Source: Gammaproteobacteria bacterium
GTDB taxonomy: Bacteria > Pseudomonadota > Gammaproteobacteria > Pseudomonadales > Pseudomonadaceae
Length of the DNA: 64,000 bases
NCBI GenBank assembly: GCA_012728415.1
Contig: JAAYFD010000047.1
Span: forward strand, 1 to 64,000
Reading direction: 5' to 3'
The notes under the pieces were generated by a model that made no database searches, was not told where the DNA came from, and saw only the letters and a program-made list of their open reading frames with translations. Positions 47,497 through 56,152 of the stretch are shown piece by piece (positions within the stretch are counted from its first letter, which is position 1; every line of letters starts with the position of its first letter). Both the position numbers and the translations under genes were made by a program.

Positions 47497-47873
47497 CCGG
47501 TCAACAGCTTGCAGTAGATTGCAAGCTGTTAAGTTCCGGGTTGTTAATGGGGTAGCAAATCTTGTTTAAAACAAGGTACTTGCTTGACGGCCGGGACAAT
47601 TGACAAGAGACTGATAGGGTTGCGTCACTCCGGCCAGACAGGACAAGTGACCGTAACATGTATTGCAGAGCTCAAGTCTGGCTGGCCGGAGTTCTGATGT
47701 TGGGTACCGGGATGCCCCATAGCGGGGTCATGACGAAAAACTCCGGCGATACCGGGTTTCTCAAGTGCTCAAAGCAGGCTAACGGGGTTAACCGGGCGGC
47801 CACAGCCCGTCAGCCTGGTTGGCTGGTGTAGGCAGGACGTGTTTGGCATGTATTTGGAAACAGGAAAATAAAT
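47497..47873. other. Intergenic region upstream of fimL, rich in palindromes
   Basis: No gene is visible in 377 bp. A perfect 11-bp stem AACAGCTTGCA/TGCAAGCTGTT (47503-47530) follows the crotonase gene without a T run. CTTGTTT-A-AAACAAG (47561-47575) is a perfect palindrome. CCGGAGTT and AACTCCGG (about 47686-47745) enclose a smaller inverted repeat. The last two may be operators of fimL or a small structured RNA. Confidence 0.45.
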
Positions 47874-49550
47874 ATGGCAACAGGAGCATCCTCGCTGGGC
47901 ATAGTGCGTGAAGAACTATTTGCCACGATGTTGGAAACACAGCAAAACCTGGAGCGCTTTCTTGAAGAGCGGGACAGTGGCACCCTGTTGCAACGATCTG
48001 TACACAACCTGCAGCAAATCAAGGGCATCCTGTCACTGGTAGGGCTGGCAGGTGCCGAGCTGCTGGCCCAGGAAATGCAAACCCTGGCAATGGGCATTCC
48101 TGCAGATGCCGATGCCCAGTACAACGACCAGCTGTCAGCCATCAACAACGGCTTGCATGTCTTGCACAGCTATCTGGAGCAGCTGGAAGCCAACTGGGTA
48201 GAAATGCCGGAGCTGCTGCTGCCGGCCATCAACCAGTTGCGCAAGGCAGCAGGGCAGTCGCGCCTGCCGGAAAGCTATTTTTTCTCTGCCCGCCTCAATG
48301 TCGAGCGCCCGGCAAGGCCCGCTGTGCGCCAGCTGTCCAGCCCGCAAGGGGTTTTGGCACGTCAGCGTCACCTGTACCAGCTGGCTTTGCTGGCAGTGAT
48401 TCGCGAACAAAATGTACAGCCGGCACTGAGCGCAATGAAGCGCCTGATATTGAAAATGGATGTGACCGATCCGGCAGCACCGGGCACGATACTGTACTGG
48501 GTGTCTGCAGCTGCACTTGAGTCATTCATTGATGGCAAACTGCTGCTCAATACAGAGCGCAAGCTGTTGTTTTCACGGCTTGAGCGTGAAATCAGGCAGC
48601 ATCTTGCCAATGCCAGTCATACACCCTCGCGGGGCCTGATCAAGGACATGCTCTACCTGGTGGCGCTGGCGCAGACGTCCGGCCCGCTGGCAACAGAAGT
48701 TCGTGCTGCAGCCAATTTGCCCAGCCTGCCGTTTACCGACCAAATGCTGGCAGATGAGTATCAGCGTCTGTCCGGGCCGGGCACAAATGTGTTGCGCTCT
48801 TTATCGGCAGCAATCCAGGAAGAACTGGGTATCGTCAAGGATACCGTCGACCTGATTGGCCGCGGTACCGTATCGCCGGAGGCTTTTTCGGGTTTGCCGC
48901 AGGTGGTGGGCAAACTGGAAAAAACCCTGGCCATGGTGGGCCTGACCAGCGCCAGCATATCACTCAAGCGGCAGCTGAAAGTGATGCAAAACTGGCAGCA
49001 GCTTGAGGATGTAATGCCCGAGCAGCTACTGCAACTGGCCGACGCGGTGATCTACATCGAAGGCCTGGTGGCCAGCCTGGGGCTTGGTCAGCGCCATGCG
49101 GTCAAGGTGTCCACACTCTCCGAAGCAGAAGTGTTTGCCAGTCACCAGCTGACAGAGGCACGCATTGTCATCATGGGCGAGGCGGCAAACGGCCTGTTGC
49201 TGGCCAAGCGGGCAATCACTGCTTATTGCGAGGCGGATGGTGATGCAAACCATCTGAACAACATACCGCCGACCTTGTCGCTGGTGCGCGGCGGCCTCTG
49301 GTTTATTGATGAATTCCGCGCGGCCGCACTGGTACAGCACTGTGCTGACTATATTGACACGAACATGATCAACTCCGCCCAGCTGCCAGAGCAGGCTGCA
49401 CTCGAAACACTGGCTGATGTGCTGTCCAGTCTGGAGTACTACCTGGAAGGCGGAATGGCCCTGCAAAGTGGCGAGCAGGACCCACTGGAACGTGCGGCCC
49501 GCGGGCTTGAAAAACTGGGTGTAACAGTTGCAGATGCTGCAGCAAGCTAA
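47874..49550 (+). CDS. fimL: FimL, ChpA-like twitching motility regulator
   Basis: A 558-aa mostly helical protein that I assign to FimL from its length (P. aeruginosa FimL is about 556 aa), its place between a crotonase and nudC (as PA1822), and its ChpA-like histidine-phosphotransfer-type helical repeats lacking the phosphorylated His (for example LLQRSVHNLQQIKGILSLVGLAGAELLAQEM). FimL raises cAMP through the adenylate cyclase CyaB and links FimV to the Pil-Chp system, so type IV pilus assembly and Vfr activity depend on it. No pilus genes lie in this window. Confidence 0.88.
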   Translation: MATGASSLGIVREELFATMLETQQNLERFLEERDSGTLLQRSVHNLQQIKGILSLVGLAGAELLAQEMQTLAMGIPADADAQYNDQLSAINNGLHVLHSYLEQLEANWVEMPELLLPAINQLRKAAGQSRLPESYFFSARLNVERPARPAVRQLSSPQGVLARQRHLYQLALLAVIREQNVQPALSAMKRLILKMDVTDPAAPGTILYWVSAAALESFIDGKLLLNTERKLLFSRLEREIRQHLANASHTPSRGLIKDMLYLVALAQTSGPLATEVRAAANLPSLPFTDQMLADEYQRLSGPGTNVLRSLSAAIQEELGIVKDTVDLIGRGTVSPEAFSGLPQVVGKLEKTLAMVGLTSASISLKRQLKVMQNWQQLEDVMPEQLLQLADAVIYIEGLVASLGLGQRHAVKVSTLSEAEVFASHQLTEARIVIMGEAANGLLLAKRAITAYCEADGDANHLNNIPPTLSLVRGGLWFIDEFRAAALVQHCADYIDTNMINSAQLPEQAALETLADVLSSLEYYLEGGMALQSGEQDPLERAARGLEKLGVTVADAAAS

Positions 49551-50379
49551 AGGCTGGCAGATAGGCCAGCCGCACCATGACGGCAGCACCGGGTTTGCCC
49601 TGCTGCATTGCCAGCAACGCTTTTTGCAGCAGGCCGACGGCGGCATGTTCTGGCCGCTGGCTTCGCTGGAACAGCGCTTTTCCCCCTGGTTGCTGGATAT
49701 CCAGGGCATTGGATACCTGGATGGGCAACCCGTATTTCTGTATGAGCTGACCGAGCGGCCAGACGACGAACAATGGCAGTGGGTATCGCTGCGCTCACAA
49801 CTGGGCCATGAAAACGCAGACTGGTTCGGCATGCTGTCTTATGCCAGCCAGATCGGCGTCTGGTCACGCCAGCACCGGTTTTGTGGCAGCTGCGGCCAGC
49901 CGATGCAGTCTTCCACGGAACACCGCATGCGTTATTGTCAGCCGTGCGGTCTGCAGCAGTATCCGCGCTTGTCGCCCTGCATGATCGTGCTGGTTACACG
50001 GGGCGATGAGGTGTTGCTGGCGCGTTCACCGCGTTTTGTCAGCGGCCTGTACAGCTGCCTTGCCGGCTATGCCGAGCCGGGTGAAACCATGGAAGGCTGC
50101 GTGCATCGCGAGGTTTATGAAGAAACCCGCATCCGGGTTCATAACCTGCGTTATGTCACCAGCCAGAACTGGCCCTTTCCGCATTCCATGATGATGGGGT
50201 ACCACGCCGAGTATCTGGAAGGCGAGATCATTCCCCAGGAAGACGAAATTGAAGATGCCCGCTGGTTCAAGATCCACCAGCTGCCGCTGCTGCCCCTGAG
50301 CGGATCCATTGCCCGCTACCTTATTGATCTTCATTTGCACGAGCGGTCAGGCAGCAGTAAACCAGTTTTGCCACGCTAG
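49534..50379 (+). CDS. nudC: NADH pyrophosphatase / RNA decapping Nudix hydrolase
   Basis: A 281-aa Nudix enzyme that splits NADH and removes NAD caps from RNA. It has a zinc ribbon (CGSCG at the first pair, CQPCG at the second), the Nudix box GYAEPGETMEGCVHREVYEETRI and the NudC signature SQNWPFPHSMM. ATG 49534 overlaps the fimL stop by 17 bp in another frame, so it is probably coupled to fimL. Confidence 0.95.
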   Translation: MLQQAKGWQIGQPHHDGSTGFALLHCQQRFLQQADGGMFWPLASLEQRFSPWLLDIQGIGYLDGQPVFLYELTERPDDEQWQWVSLRSQLGHENADWFGMLSYASQIGVWSRQHRFCGSCGQPMQSSTEHRMRYCQPCGLQQYPRLSPCMIVLVTRGDEVLLARSPRFVSGLYSCLAGYAEPGETMEGCVHREVYEETRIRVHNLRYVTSQNWPFPHSMMMGYHAEYLEGEIIPQEDEIEDARWFKIHQLPLLPLSGSIARYLIDLHLHERSGSSKPVLPR

Positions 50380-51126
50380 CCTGGCTGTCAGCGCCATCAC
50401 CATAAGGATGAACAGCGGGCGGATCAGCCTGCTGCCGCCGCCGATGGCCAAACGCGCCCCGACAGCCGCACCCAGCATCAGGGCGATGCCCATGGCCAGG
50501 CCCAGTGACCACAGCACCTGGCCACCGATCACAAACATGGCGAGCGCCATGGCATTGCTGACAAAATTCATGCTGCGGGCCACACCTGTGGTACGCAGCA
50601 AGTCCAGCGGATAGAGCAAGAGCGTGCTGACTGTCCAGAAGGCCCCGGTGCCGGGGCCGGCTACGCCATCGTAAAAGCCGAGCATAAGCCCTTGTGGCAG
50701 CTGGCGCTTTTTGCCAATGGCCGGCTGTGGCTCTGCGCTGCGCTCTGGAATCTTGCTGAACAGCATGTACAGCCCGCATAGCAGCACCACCACCGGAAGG
50801 AACTGGTTGAGCCACTGGGCGGGCATTTTTTGTGCCAGGACGGCGCCTGCGGCCGCACCAATTGCAGTAGCCGCCAGGGCAGGGCGCCAGCTAGAGGGTT
50901 GAAAGTAACCACGCCGGTAAAAAGTATAGCTGGCCATCGCCGATCCGAACGTGGCACAAAGCTTGTTGGTGCCCAGCACAAGGTGGGGCGGTATGCCCGA
51001 CAGCATCAGCGCAGGAATGGTCAACAAACCGCCACCCCCGGCAATGGCATCAATAAAACCGGCCATAAAGGCCACGACTATCAGCACTAGCAGCAGTGTG
51101 ATGGATAATTCGGGTGGTAAAAACAT
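50347..51126 (-). CDS. TSUP-family sulfite/organosulfonate exporter (TauE/SafE)
   Basis: A 259-aa polytopic membrane protein with the two TauE repeats: FMAGFIDAIAGGGGLLTIPALM near the N-terminus and GFYDGVAGPGTGAFW in the second half. TSUP proteins move small sulfur-containing anions; the substrate is unknown here. ATG 51126 is preferred (MFLPPELSITLLL); the longer frame to 51186 adds a hydrophilic leader without support. Its end overlaps the end of nudC by 33 bp on the opposite strand. Confidence 0.88.
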   Translation of the reverse strand: MFLPPELSITLLLVLIVVAFMAGFIDAIAGGGGLLTIPALMLSGIPPHLVLGTNKLCATFGSAMASYTFYRRGYFQPSSWRPALAATAIGAAAGAVLAQKMPAQWLNQFLPVVVLLCGLYMLFSKIPERSAEPQPAIGKKRQLPQGLMLGFYDGVAGPGTGAFWTVSTLLLYPLDLLRTTGVARSMNFVSNAMALAMFVIGGQVLWSLGLAMGIALMLGAAVGARLAIGGGSRLIRPLFILMVMALTARLAWQNWFTAA

Positions 51127-51223
51127 GAAATTTCCCAATGCCGGCACCGGCTGACGAAACGGCTTGGACGAAACCGTCGCAGGCACGCATAATAAACTGA
51201 TTTTACCGACTGGAGTTCAGCAC

Positions 51224-51874
51224 ATGCAATTTACAGGTCTTGCCGTGGGCGTTGCCCTGCTTGCGCTATTGGTCTTGTGGCTGGGGCTGCGCATCTTGTG
51301 GCGTGGCCGCTGGTTTCTGGCCTGGCTGCGTGGCAGTGGCGGGCTGGCAGTGGTGTTGCTGGCGCTGCTGGGTGCGGCACTGGCCTACGACCTCAGTACC
51401 TACAGGGAACAACAGTCGGGCAGCACCCTGGCTACCTTGACGGTAGGCAATGGCAACAACGACCGTTACCGCGTAACCCTCAATGATGGTACCAGCAGCC
51501 ATCAGCTGCTGCTGGATGGCGAGCTGTGGGGGCTGAATGTTCAGGTGCTGGACTGGCGGGGGCTGGCCAGCCTGATCGGCTTGCAGCCGGGTTATCGCAT
51601 TGCCGAGCTTAACGCCCGGTTTCTGGGCATTGAACAACAGAACGCAGCGCAATACCTGGAGCAGCCGCTGGCGCCCAGCAAGTTTGGGCTGGATGTCTGG
51701 CAAATGGTGCAGTGGATAGGCGGGCTGCCGTTTGTTGAAGCCAAAATGGTAAAGCTGAGCTTTATCCCGCTGGTCGAAAATGCCAGTTACAGTATCGAAT
51801 GGCTGCCGACCGGGCTGCAGGCCAGGCCGGTCAATGAGCCGGCCCGGCAAGCATTGCGTAACTGGGTCGAGTAA
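51224..51874 (+). CDS. Membrane protein of unknown function
   Basis: A 216-aa protein with two N-terminal membrane helices (about residues 5-25 and 38-58) joined by a short basic loop, then a periplasmic domain of about 150 residues. Similar proteins in pseudomonads are labelled multidrug transporter without evidence; I would not use that name. The tail has conserved-looking KLSFIPLVENASYSIEWLPTGLQARP. ATG 51224 follows TGGAG. It may share a transcript with the cytochrome gene 60 bp downstream. Confidence 0.65.
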   Translation: MQFTGLAVGVALLALLVLWLGLRILWRGRWFLAWLRGSGGLAVVLLALLGAALAYDLSTYREQQSGSTLATLTVGNGNNDRYRVTLNDGTSSHQLLLDGELWGLNVQVLDWRGLASLIGLQPGYRIAELNARFLGIEQQNAAQYLEQPLAPSKFGLDVWQMVQWIGGLPFVEAKMVKLSFIPLVENASYSIEWLPTGLQARPVNEPARQALRNWVE

Positions 51875-51933
51875 AACTGTCTGCTTTCGGCACTACAAAA
51901 AATCGTAGCGTGCCCAATTTGATGGGAGGAGTC

Positions 51934-52521
51934 ATGTTGCGCAGAGTCATGTTGTTATTGGTCATGGTGTCCGCAATCCAGGTGCAGGCAGCCGATGAAG
52001 AGCGTGCGGTCGCTATAGTCAACTCGGTTTGCAAGGTTTGCCACGGTGCCGACGGAGAAAGTTCCAGCGCCATTTACCCGCGGCTGGCAGGCCAGAGTGC
52101 CGTGTACATCAGCAGGCAGCTGGAAGATTTCAAGAGCGGACGGCGCAAGGGCACCATGAATGACATTGCCGCAAACCTTGAGCCGGACGAGATGGTGGCG
52201 CTGGGCAAGTACTGCAGCAGCAAACCGACCAAATCCCACCGTGCACTTGACCCGGACTTTACCGCTGTAGGCAAATACATTTATCACAACGGCAACCAGT
52301 GGTCTGGGGTTGCCGCCTGTGCAAGCTGCCACGGCGAGGAGGGTGCCGGCACAGACGAACTGCCACGCATAGCCGGCCAGCACATGCGTTATCTGGTGAG
52401 CCAGTTGCGCGAGTTCAATGAGCGCGAACGGACTGACGAAAATGCCATCATGAGCTCGATTGCCACCAAGCTGACACCCATGGAAATCGAGGCGGTTGCC
52501 CGCTATCTGAGCGGAATTTGA
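51934..52521 (+). CDS. Periplasmic dihaem cytochrome c (c4 type)
   Basis: A 195-aa exported cytochrome with signal peptide MLRRVMLLLVMVSAIQVQA and two CxxCH haem sites, CKVCH (C33-H37) and CASCH in the second half. The repeated PRLAGQ/PRIAGQ plus YxxxQLxxF pattern is that of cytochrome c4, an electron donor to terminal oxidases. ATG 51934 follows GGGAGGA. Methionine axial ligands are expected near the end of each half (GTMNDIA, NAIMSSIA). Confidence 0.9.
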   Translation: MLRRVMLLLVMVSAIQVQAADEERAVAIVNSVCKVCHGADGESSSAIYPRLAGQSAVYISRQLEDFKSGRRKGTMNDIAANLEPDEMVALGKYCSSKPTKSHRALDPDFTAVGKYIYHNGNQWSGVAACASCHGEEGAGTDELPRIAGQHMRYLVSQLREFNERERTDENAIMSSIATKLTPMEIEAVARYLSGI

Positions 52522-52765
52522 CTCAAATCGCGCATTTTGTGTCAGCCCCTGTGTTGCCTTGCGGCTGTACTTTGCACTGTAACCTGTTGCTGTGCGGCCG
52601 ACACCCGAAGGGGCCTGCCAGAATGAAGCCAGGACACCGCGGCACGCATCACTCTTCATATGTGTTGCAGGGTGCAGGCACAAAGCCCTGACGTAGCCTG
52701 CCCAGGTGCAAAAAGTGGCTGATTTTTTCTTGGCAAGCCGGTATCATTTGCGCCCGCACTGTAAC

Positions 52766-52842
52766 GCGCCCATAGCTCAGCCGGATAGAGCATTCCCCTC
52801 CTAAGGGAAAGGCCGGTGGTTCGAATCCACCTGGGCGCGCCA
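52766..52842 (+). tRNA. tRNA-Arg (anticodon CCT)
   Basis: A 77-nt cloverleaf with acceptor GCGCCCA/TGGGCGC, anticodon stem TTCCC/GGGAA around CTCCTAA, and CCA encoded. It reads the rare AGG codon. tRNA-Arg genes are frequent integration sites, and the ectoine cluster starts 336 bp downstream, but I found no repeated tRNA end to prove an island. Confidence 0.96.
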
Positions 52843-53178
52843 TTCTTTCCGGCCAGACAGGCTTCCTGCTGTTTTTTCCCGCAATAAAACCGTTAAAACC
52901 ATTTTTCAAACGATACGGACTGGTTGTTTTTTATACAAAATTGACCGTTCGTCAGAAAATGCCCGGTTTGCCAATACAACCCCCCGAAGGCAATTTTTGT
53001 TACTTGGCGAACGTCCGATAATGCCAGCTGATACAGTGTGTTAGGTTTTTTTTACCACTTGCCGCAGAGGCTTTTTTCCGGGTCCGCCTGCTGTCTGTTG
53101 GCAGTGAAATTGATGGTTGTAATGGTTTGCCCATGCCTCTAGGGTAAAAACCGTTTTTAACAACCAACGGGATTCATT
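52843..53178. promoter_or_regulatory. Upstream region of ectABC
   Basis: An AT-rich stretch with no gene. TTGACCGTTCGTCA (about 52941-52954, a TGAC-N5-GTCA palindrome) and GGCGAACGTCC (53006-53016, a reverse relative of it) may be operators. The second lies just before GATAAT (53017-53022), which would be a good -10 box. No ectR gene is found to go with them. Confidence 0.35.
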
Positions 53179-53706
53179 GTGAGTATTGCCACAGTCACCC
53201 TGCGTCAACCTACTGACCAGGACGGCTACTCCCTGCATCAGCTGGTGTCACGTTGCCAGCCCCTCGATATCAACTCGGTTTATTGCAACCTGTTGCAGTG
53301 CACCGACTTTGCCGACACCGCCATTGCTGCCGAAAACGCGCAAGGCGCACTGGTCGGGTTTATTTCCGGTTATTGCCCACCCGCACGGCCCGACACCCTG
53401 TTTGTCTGGCAGGTGGCGGTGGACAGCAGCATGCGTGGCCAGGGCTTGGCCTTGCGGATGCTGCTGGCGCTGATCAAGCGCGTGGCTGCCGGGCAGGGCG
53501 TACGCTATCTGGAAACAACCATTTCCCCCGACAACAGTGCTTCCCAGGCGCTGTTTCTCAAAGCGTTTGCGGCGCTGGGCATTGAATACCAGACACGCAC
53601 GCTGTTCAGTCGCCAGCAGCACTTTGCCGGCCAGCACGAGGATGAAGTGCTGTACCGGGCTGGACCTTTTCCTGCACATTCAGACTCAACCATTACTACA
53701 AAATAA
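53179..53706 (+). CDS. ectA: L-2,4-diaminobutyrate acetyltransferase
   Basis: A 175-aa GNAT-fold enzyme that acetylates diaminobutyrate at the gamma amino group, the second step of ectoine synthesis. Residues 8-40 (LRQPTDQDGYSLHQLVSRCQPLDINSVYCNLLQCTDF) are the EctA signature, and VDSSMRGQGLALRML is the acetyl-CoA-binding loop. The start is GTG 53179 with a weak ribosome-binding site. It is first in ectABC; the gap to ectB is 10 bp. Confidence 0.95.
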   Translation: MSIATVTLRQPTDQDGYSLHQLVSRCQPLDINSVYCNLLQCTDFADTAIAAENAQGALVGFISGYCPPARPDTLFVWQVAVDSSMRGQGLALRMLLALIKRVAAGQGVRYLETTISPDNSASQALFLKAFAALGIEYQTRTLFSRQQHFAGQHEDEVLYRAGPFPAHSDSTITTK

Positions 53707-53716
53707 AAGGTTACCC

Positions 53717-54997
53717 ATGGAAATCTTCAAGCAAAATGAATCCGGTGTACGCAGCTACTGCCGTTCTTTCCCTGTTGTCTTCAACAAGGCACTGGGCGCA
53801 GAGCTGTTCAGCGAGGACGGTACCCGTTATATCGACTTTCTGGCCGGCGCCGGCACCCTCAACTACGGGCACAACCATCCTGTGCTCAAGCAGGCGCTGC
53901 TGGACTATATCGAAAGCGATGGCCTGACCCATGGCCTGGACATGTACTCCAAGGCCAAGGAGCGCTTTCTGGAAACCTTCAGCCGCATCATCCTGAAGCC
54001 GCGTGGCATGCAGGATTACCGCGTGCAGTTTACCGGTCCGACCGGCACCAACGCGGTTGAGGCAGCACTGAAACTGGCACGCAAGGTTACCGGCCGCAGC
54101 AATGTCATCAGCTTTACCAACGGTTTTCACGGCTGCTCACTGGCCGCGCTGGCTGCCACAGGCAACGAGCACCACCGTGGCGGTGCTGGCACAGCGCTCA
54201 ATGACATCAGCCGCATGCCCTATGCCAACTACTTTGGCAAGGAAGTCAGCACCATTGCCATGATGAAAAAGATGCTGGAAGACCCGTCCAGTGGCATCGA
54301 CAAGCCGGCTGCCGTAATTGTTGAAGTGGTACAGGGTGAGGGCGGCCTGAACACCGCCTCTGCCGACTGGCTGCGCCAGCTGGAAAAGCTCTGCCGCCAG
54401 CACGGCATGCTGCTGATTGTCGATGACATCCAGGCAGGTTGTGGCCGCACGGGCTCTTTCTTCAGCTTCGAAGAGATGGGTGTGCAGCCGGACATCATCA
54501 CACTGTCCAAATCACTTAGCGGTTACGGCCTGCCATTTGCCGTAGTGCTTCTGAAAAACGAACTGGACCAGTGGAAGCCAGGCGAGCACAACGGTACTTT
54601 CCGCGGCAACAACCATGCCTTTGTCACCGCCGCCGCCGCGTTTGAGCACTTCTGGCAGAGCGAAGACTTTGCCCTGAGTGTGCGTGAAAAAGGCCAGCGC
54701 ATCCGCACCCGCATGGAGCAAATTGTTCGTCGTCACCCCGGCAACAAACTGTTTGTGAAAGGTCGCGGCATGATGCTGGGCGTGAGCTGCCCGGACGGCG
54801 AGACAGCCGCCCGCATTTGCGAGCTGGCCTTTGACAAGGGCCTGGTAATAGAAACCAGCGGCAACCACAGCCAGGTCGTCAAGTGCCTGTGCCCGCTGGT
54901 AATTACCGAAGAACAGATTGATCGCGCCATGGACATTCTGGATAAAGCCTTTGCCGAAGTGTTTGCCGATAGCAACAGTACACGCAAGGCATCCTGA
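53717..54997 (+). CDS. ectB: Diaminobutyrate-2-oxoglutarate transaminase
   Basis: A 426-aa class III PLP aminotransferase that makes L-2,4-diaminobutyrate from aspartate semialdehyde and glutamate, the first committed step of ectoine synthesis. Family features: N-terminus with RSYCRSFPVVF, cofactor region GPTGTNAVEAALKLARK, VDDIQAGCGRTG and the Schiff-base Lys in ITLSKSLSGYG. ATG 53717 follows AAAAGG. A gap of 192 bp, longer than usual, separates it from ectC. Confidence 0.97.
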   Translation: MEIFKQNESGVRSYCRSFPVVFNKALGAELFSEDGTRYIDFLAGAGTLNYGHNHPVLKQALLDYIESDGLTHGLDMYSKAKERFLETFSRIILKPRGMQDYRVQFTGPTGTNAVEAALKLARKVTGRSNVISFTNGFHGCSLAALAATGNEHHRGGAGTALNDISRMPYANYFGKEVSTIAMMKKMLEDPSSGIDKPAAVIVEVVQGEGGLNTASADWLRQLEKLCRQHGMLLIVDDIQAGCGRTGSFFSFEEMGVQPDIITLSKSLSGYGLPFAVVLLKNELDQWKPGEHNGTFRGNNHAFVTAAAAFEHFWQSEDFALSVREKGQRIRTRMEQIVRRHPGNKLFVKGRGMMLGVSCPDGETAARICELAFDKGLVIETSGNHSQVVKCLCPLVITEEQIDRAMDILDKAFAEVFADSNSTRKAS

Positions 54998-55189
54998 CTC
55001 CCGGGCCCGTCCCGCCGGCCTGTGCCTGCAAGGGCTTTCCTTTGCATGGCCTGCCGGGCCGGTGGAACGGCGCTGGGCTTTGCCTCCACCATGATGGCCT
55101 GCTGCACTCCCGGCTCCCGTGCAACCTGTGTGCCGCTGCTGGTACAAACAGGCATCCGTATTACACACCTGACAAAAGAAGAGAAACCA

Positions 55190-55582
55190 ATGATCGTCCG
55201 TACTCTGGAAGAATGTGAAAACAGCCCGCGCCGCATTGTGGCGCAAAACTGGGAAAGCACCCGCATGTTGCTCAAAGACGACAACATGGGCTTCTCCTTC
55301 CACATCACCACCATTTACGCCAATACCGAAACCCACATCTGGTACCAAAACCACCTAGAGTCGGTGTACTGCATCAGCGGCGAGGGCGAGATTGAAACCC
55401 TGGCCGACGGCAAGGTGTACCCCATCAAGCCCGGCACCCTCTACATACTGGACAAGCACGATGAACACCTGCTGCGCGGCTTTTCTGAAATGAAAATGGC
55501 CTGCGTATTCAACCCGCCACTGAGCGGTAAAGAGACCCATGATAAAAATGGCGTTTACCCGGTAGACGGCGAACCGCTTTAA
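55190..55582 (+). CDS. ectC: L-ectoine synthase
   Basis: A 130-aa cupin enzyme that closes N-gamma-acetyl-diaminobutyrate into ectoine. Metal ligands in EctC (Glu, Tyr, His) fit [13 protein letters not shown] and [10 protein letters not shown] here; the N-terminus [16 protein letters not shown] is standard. ATG 55190 follows AAGAGAA. Ectoine is a compatible solute against salt stress. No ectD (hydroxylase), ask (aspartokinase) or ectR gene follows. Confidence 0.97.
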   Translation: MIVRTLEECENSPRRIVAQNWESTRMLLKDDNMGFSFHITTIYANTETHIWYQNHLESVYCISGEGEIETLADGKVYPIKPGTLYILDKHDEHLLRGFSEMKMACVFNPPLSGKETHDKNGVYPVDGEPL

Positions 55583-55881
55583 TTCACTCATCCTGTCAGA
55601 TAGCAGAGTTGCAGTTTTTTGTAGGAAATGAGCCCGGGCATTTGCTCATTTCCTACAGGATGCGTGCTGCTGACTGATTAAGGAAAGGCTGGACAATCTG
55701 GCAAACGGCGCAATAAAGCCTGGAACAAGCAGTGTGCAATCCAGCCAGTTGCCGTATAGCGACTTGATTCAGTGTTTTCATAAAGCCTGCGCAGGTTACC
55801 CGTTAGCACTATCGACACCTGTTCTACACCCCAAGTGCCGCTTTTACATGGCACCCACGACGCAGTTACAGGAGAATGATT
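55583..55881. other. Intergenic region after ectC with a 14-bp perfect inverted repeat
   Basis: TGTAGGAAATGAGC and GCTCATTTCCTACA (55620-55657) pair perfectly around CCGGGCATTT. The T run lies before rather than after the stem, so it is not a normal terminator in either direction. Downstream, TTGATT and CATAAA (about 55763-55785) may be a weak promoter for the small exported protein. Confidence 0.5.
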
Positions 55882-56055
55882 ATGCGTTTTACATCCCCGG
55901 CACTCGCTTCGCTGATGTTGGCCGGCAGCCTGGCTTTTTCTGCACAGGTTGCCGCACAAGACATAGCGCCCGAGCCGGAAATTGCACCTGCAGTGCAGCA
56001 GAATCAATACACTGACCCTGAACTGGTTCAGCGGGTTATGGACAAATTACAATAA
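55882..56055 (+). CDS. Small exported protein, 57 aa, unknown
   Basis: Translation gives MRFTSPALASLMLAGSLAF, then SAQVAAQDIAPEPEIAPAV and QQNQYTDPELVQRVMDKLQ. A clean signal peptide (cleavage expected after VAA or VAAQ) leaves a mature peptide of about 32 residues, Pro/Glu/Gln-rich and then possibly helical. CAGGAG lies nine bases before the ATG, and a strong terminator follows 18 bp after the stop, so this is a self-contained gene. I do not recognise the family. It lies between ectC and an anion transporter. Confidence 0.7.
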   Translation: MRFTSPALASLMLAGSLAFSAQVAAQDIAPEPEIAPAVQQNQYTDPELVQRVMDKLQ

Positions 56056-56072
56056 CTGCACCTGAATGCTAC

Positions 56073-56098
56073 AAAAAAAGCCCTGCAGGGCTTTTTTT
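56073..56098. terminator. Terminator after the small exported protein
   Basis: AAAAAAAGCCC and GGGCTTTTTTT surround TGCA, a perfect stem with T tracts on both strands. It ends the small gene before the anion transporter. Confidence 0.93.
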
Positions 56099-56152
56099 GT
56101 GCCCGTGAATTCTGCACCATGGCAGCCAGGAACAGATTACAGGAGTGTCGGC

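Noticed and set aside
52766-53178. Genomic island inserted at tRNA-Arg(CCT)
   Set aside because: No integrase and no direct repeat of the tRNA 3' end were found downstream; base composition of ectABC does not look foreign.
55022-55189. N-terminal extension of ectC
   Set aside because: EctC proteins start at MIVRTLEE; the extension is not found in the family and the ribosome-binding site supports ATG 55190.
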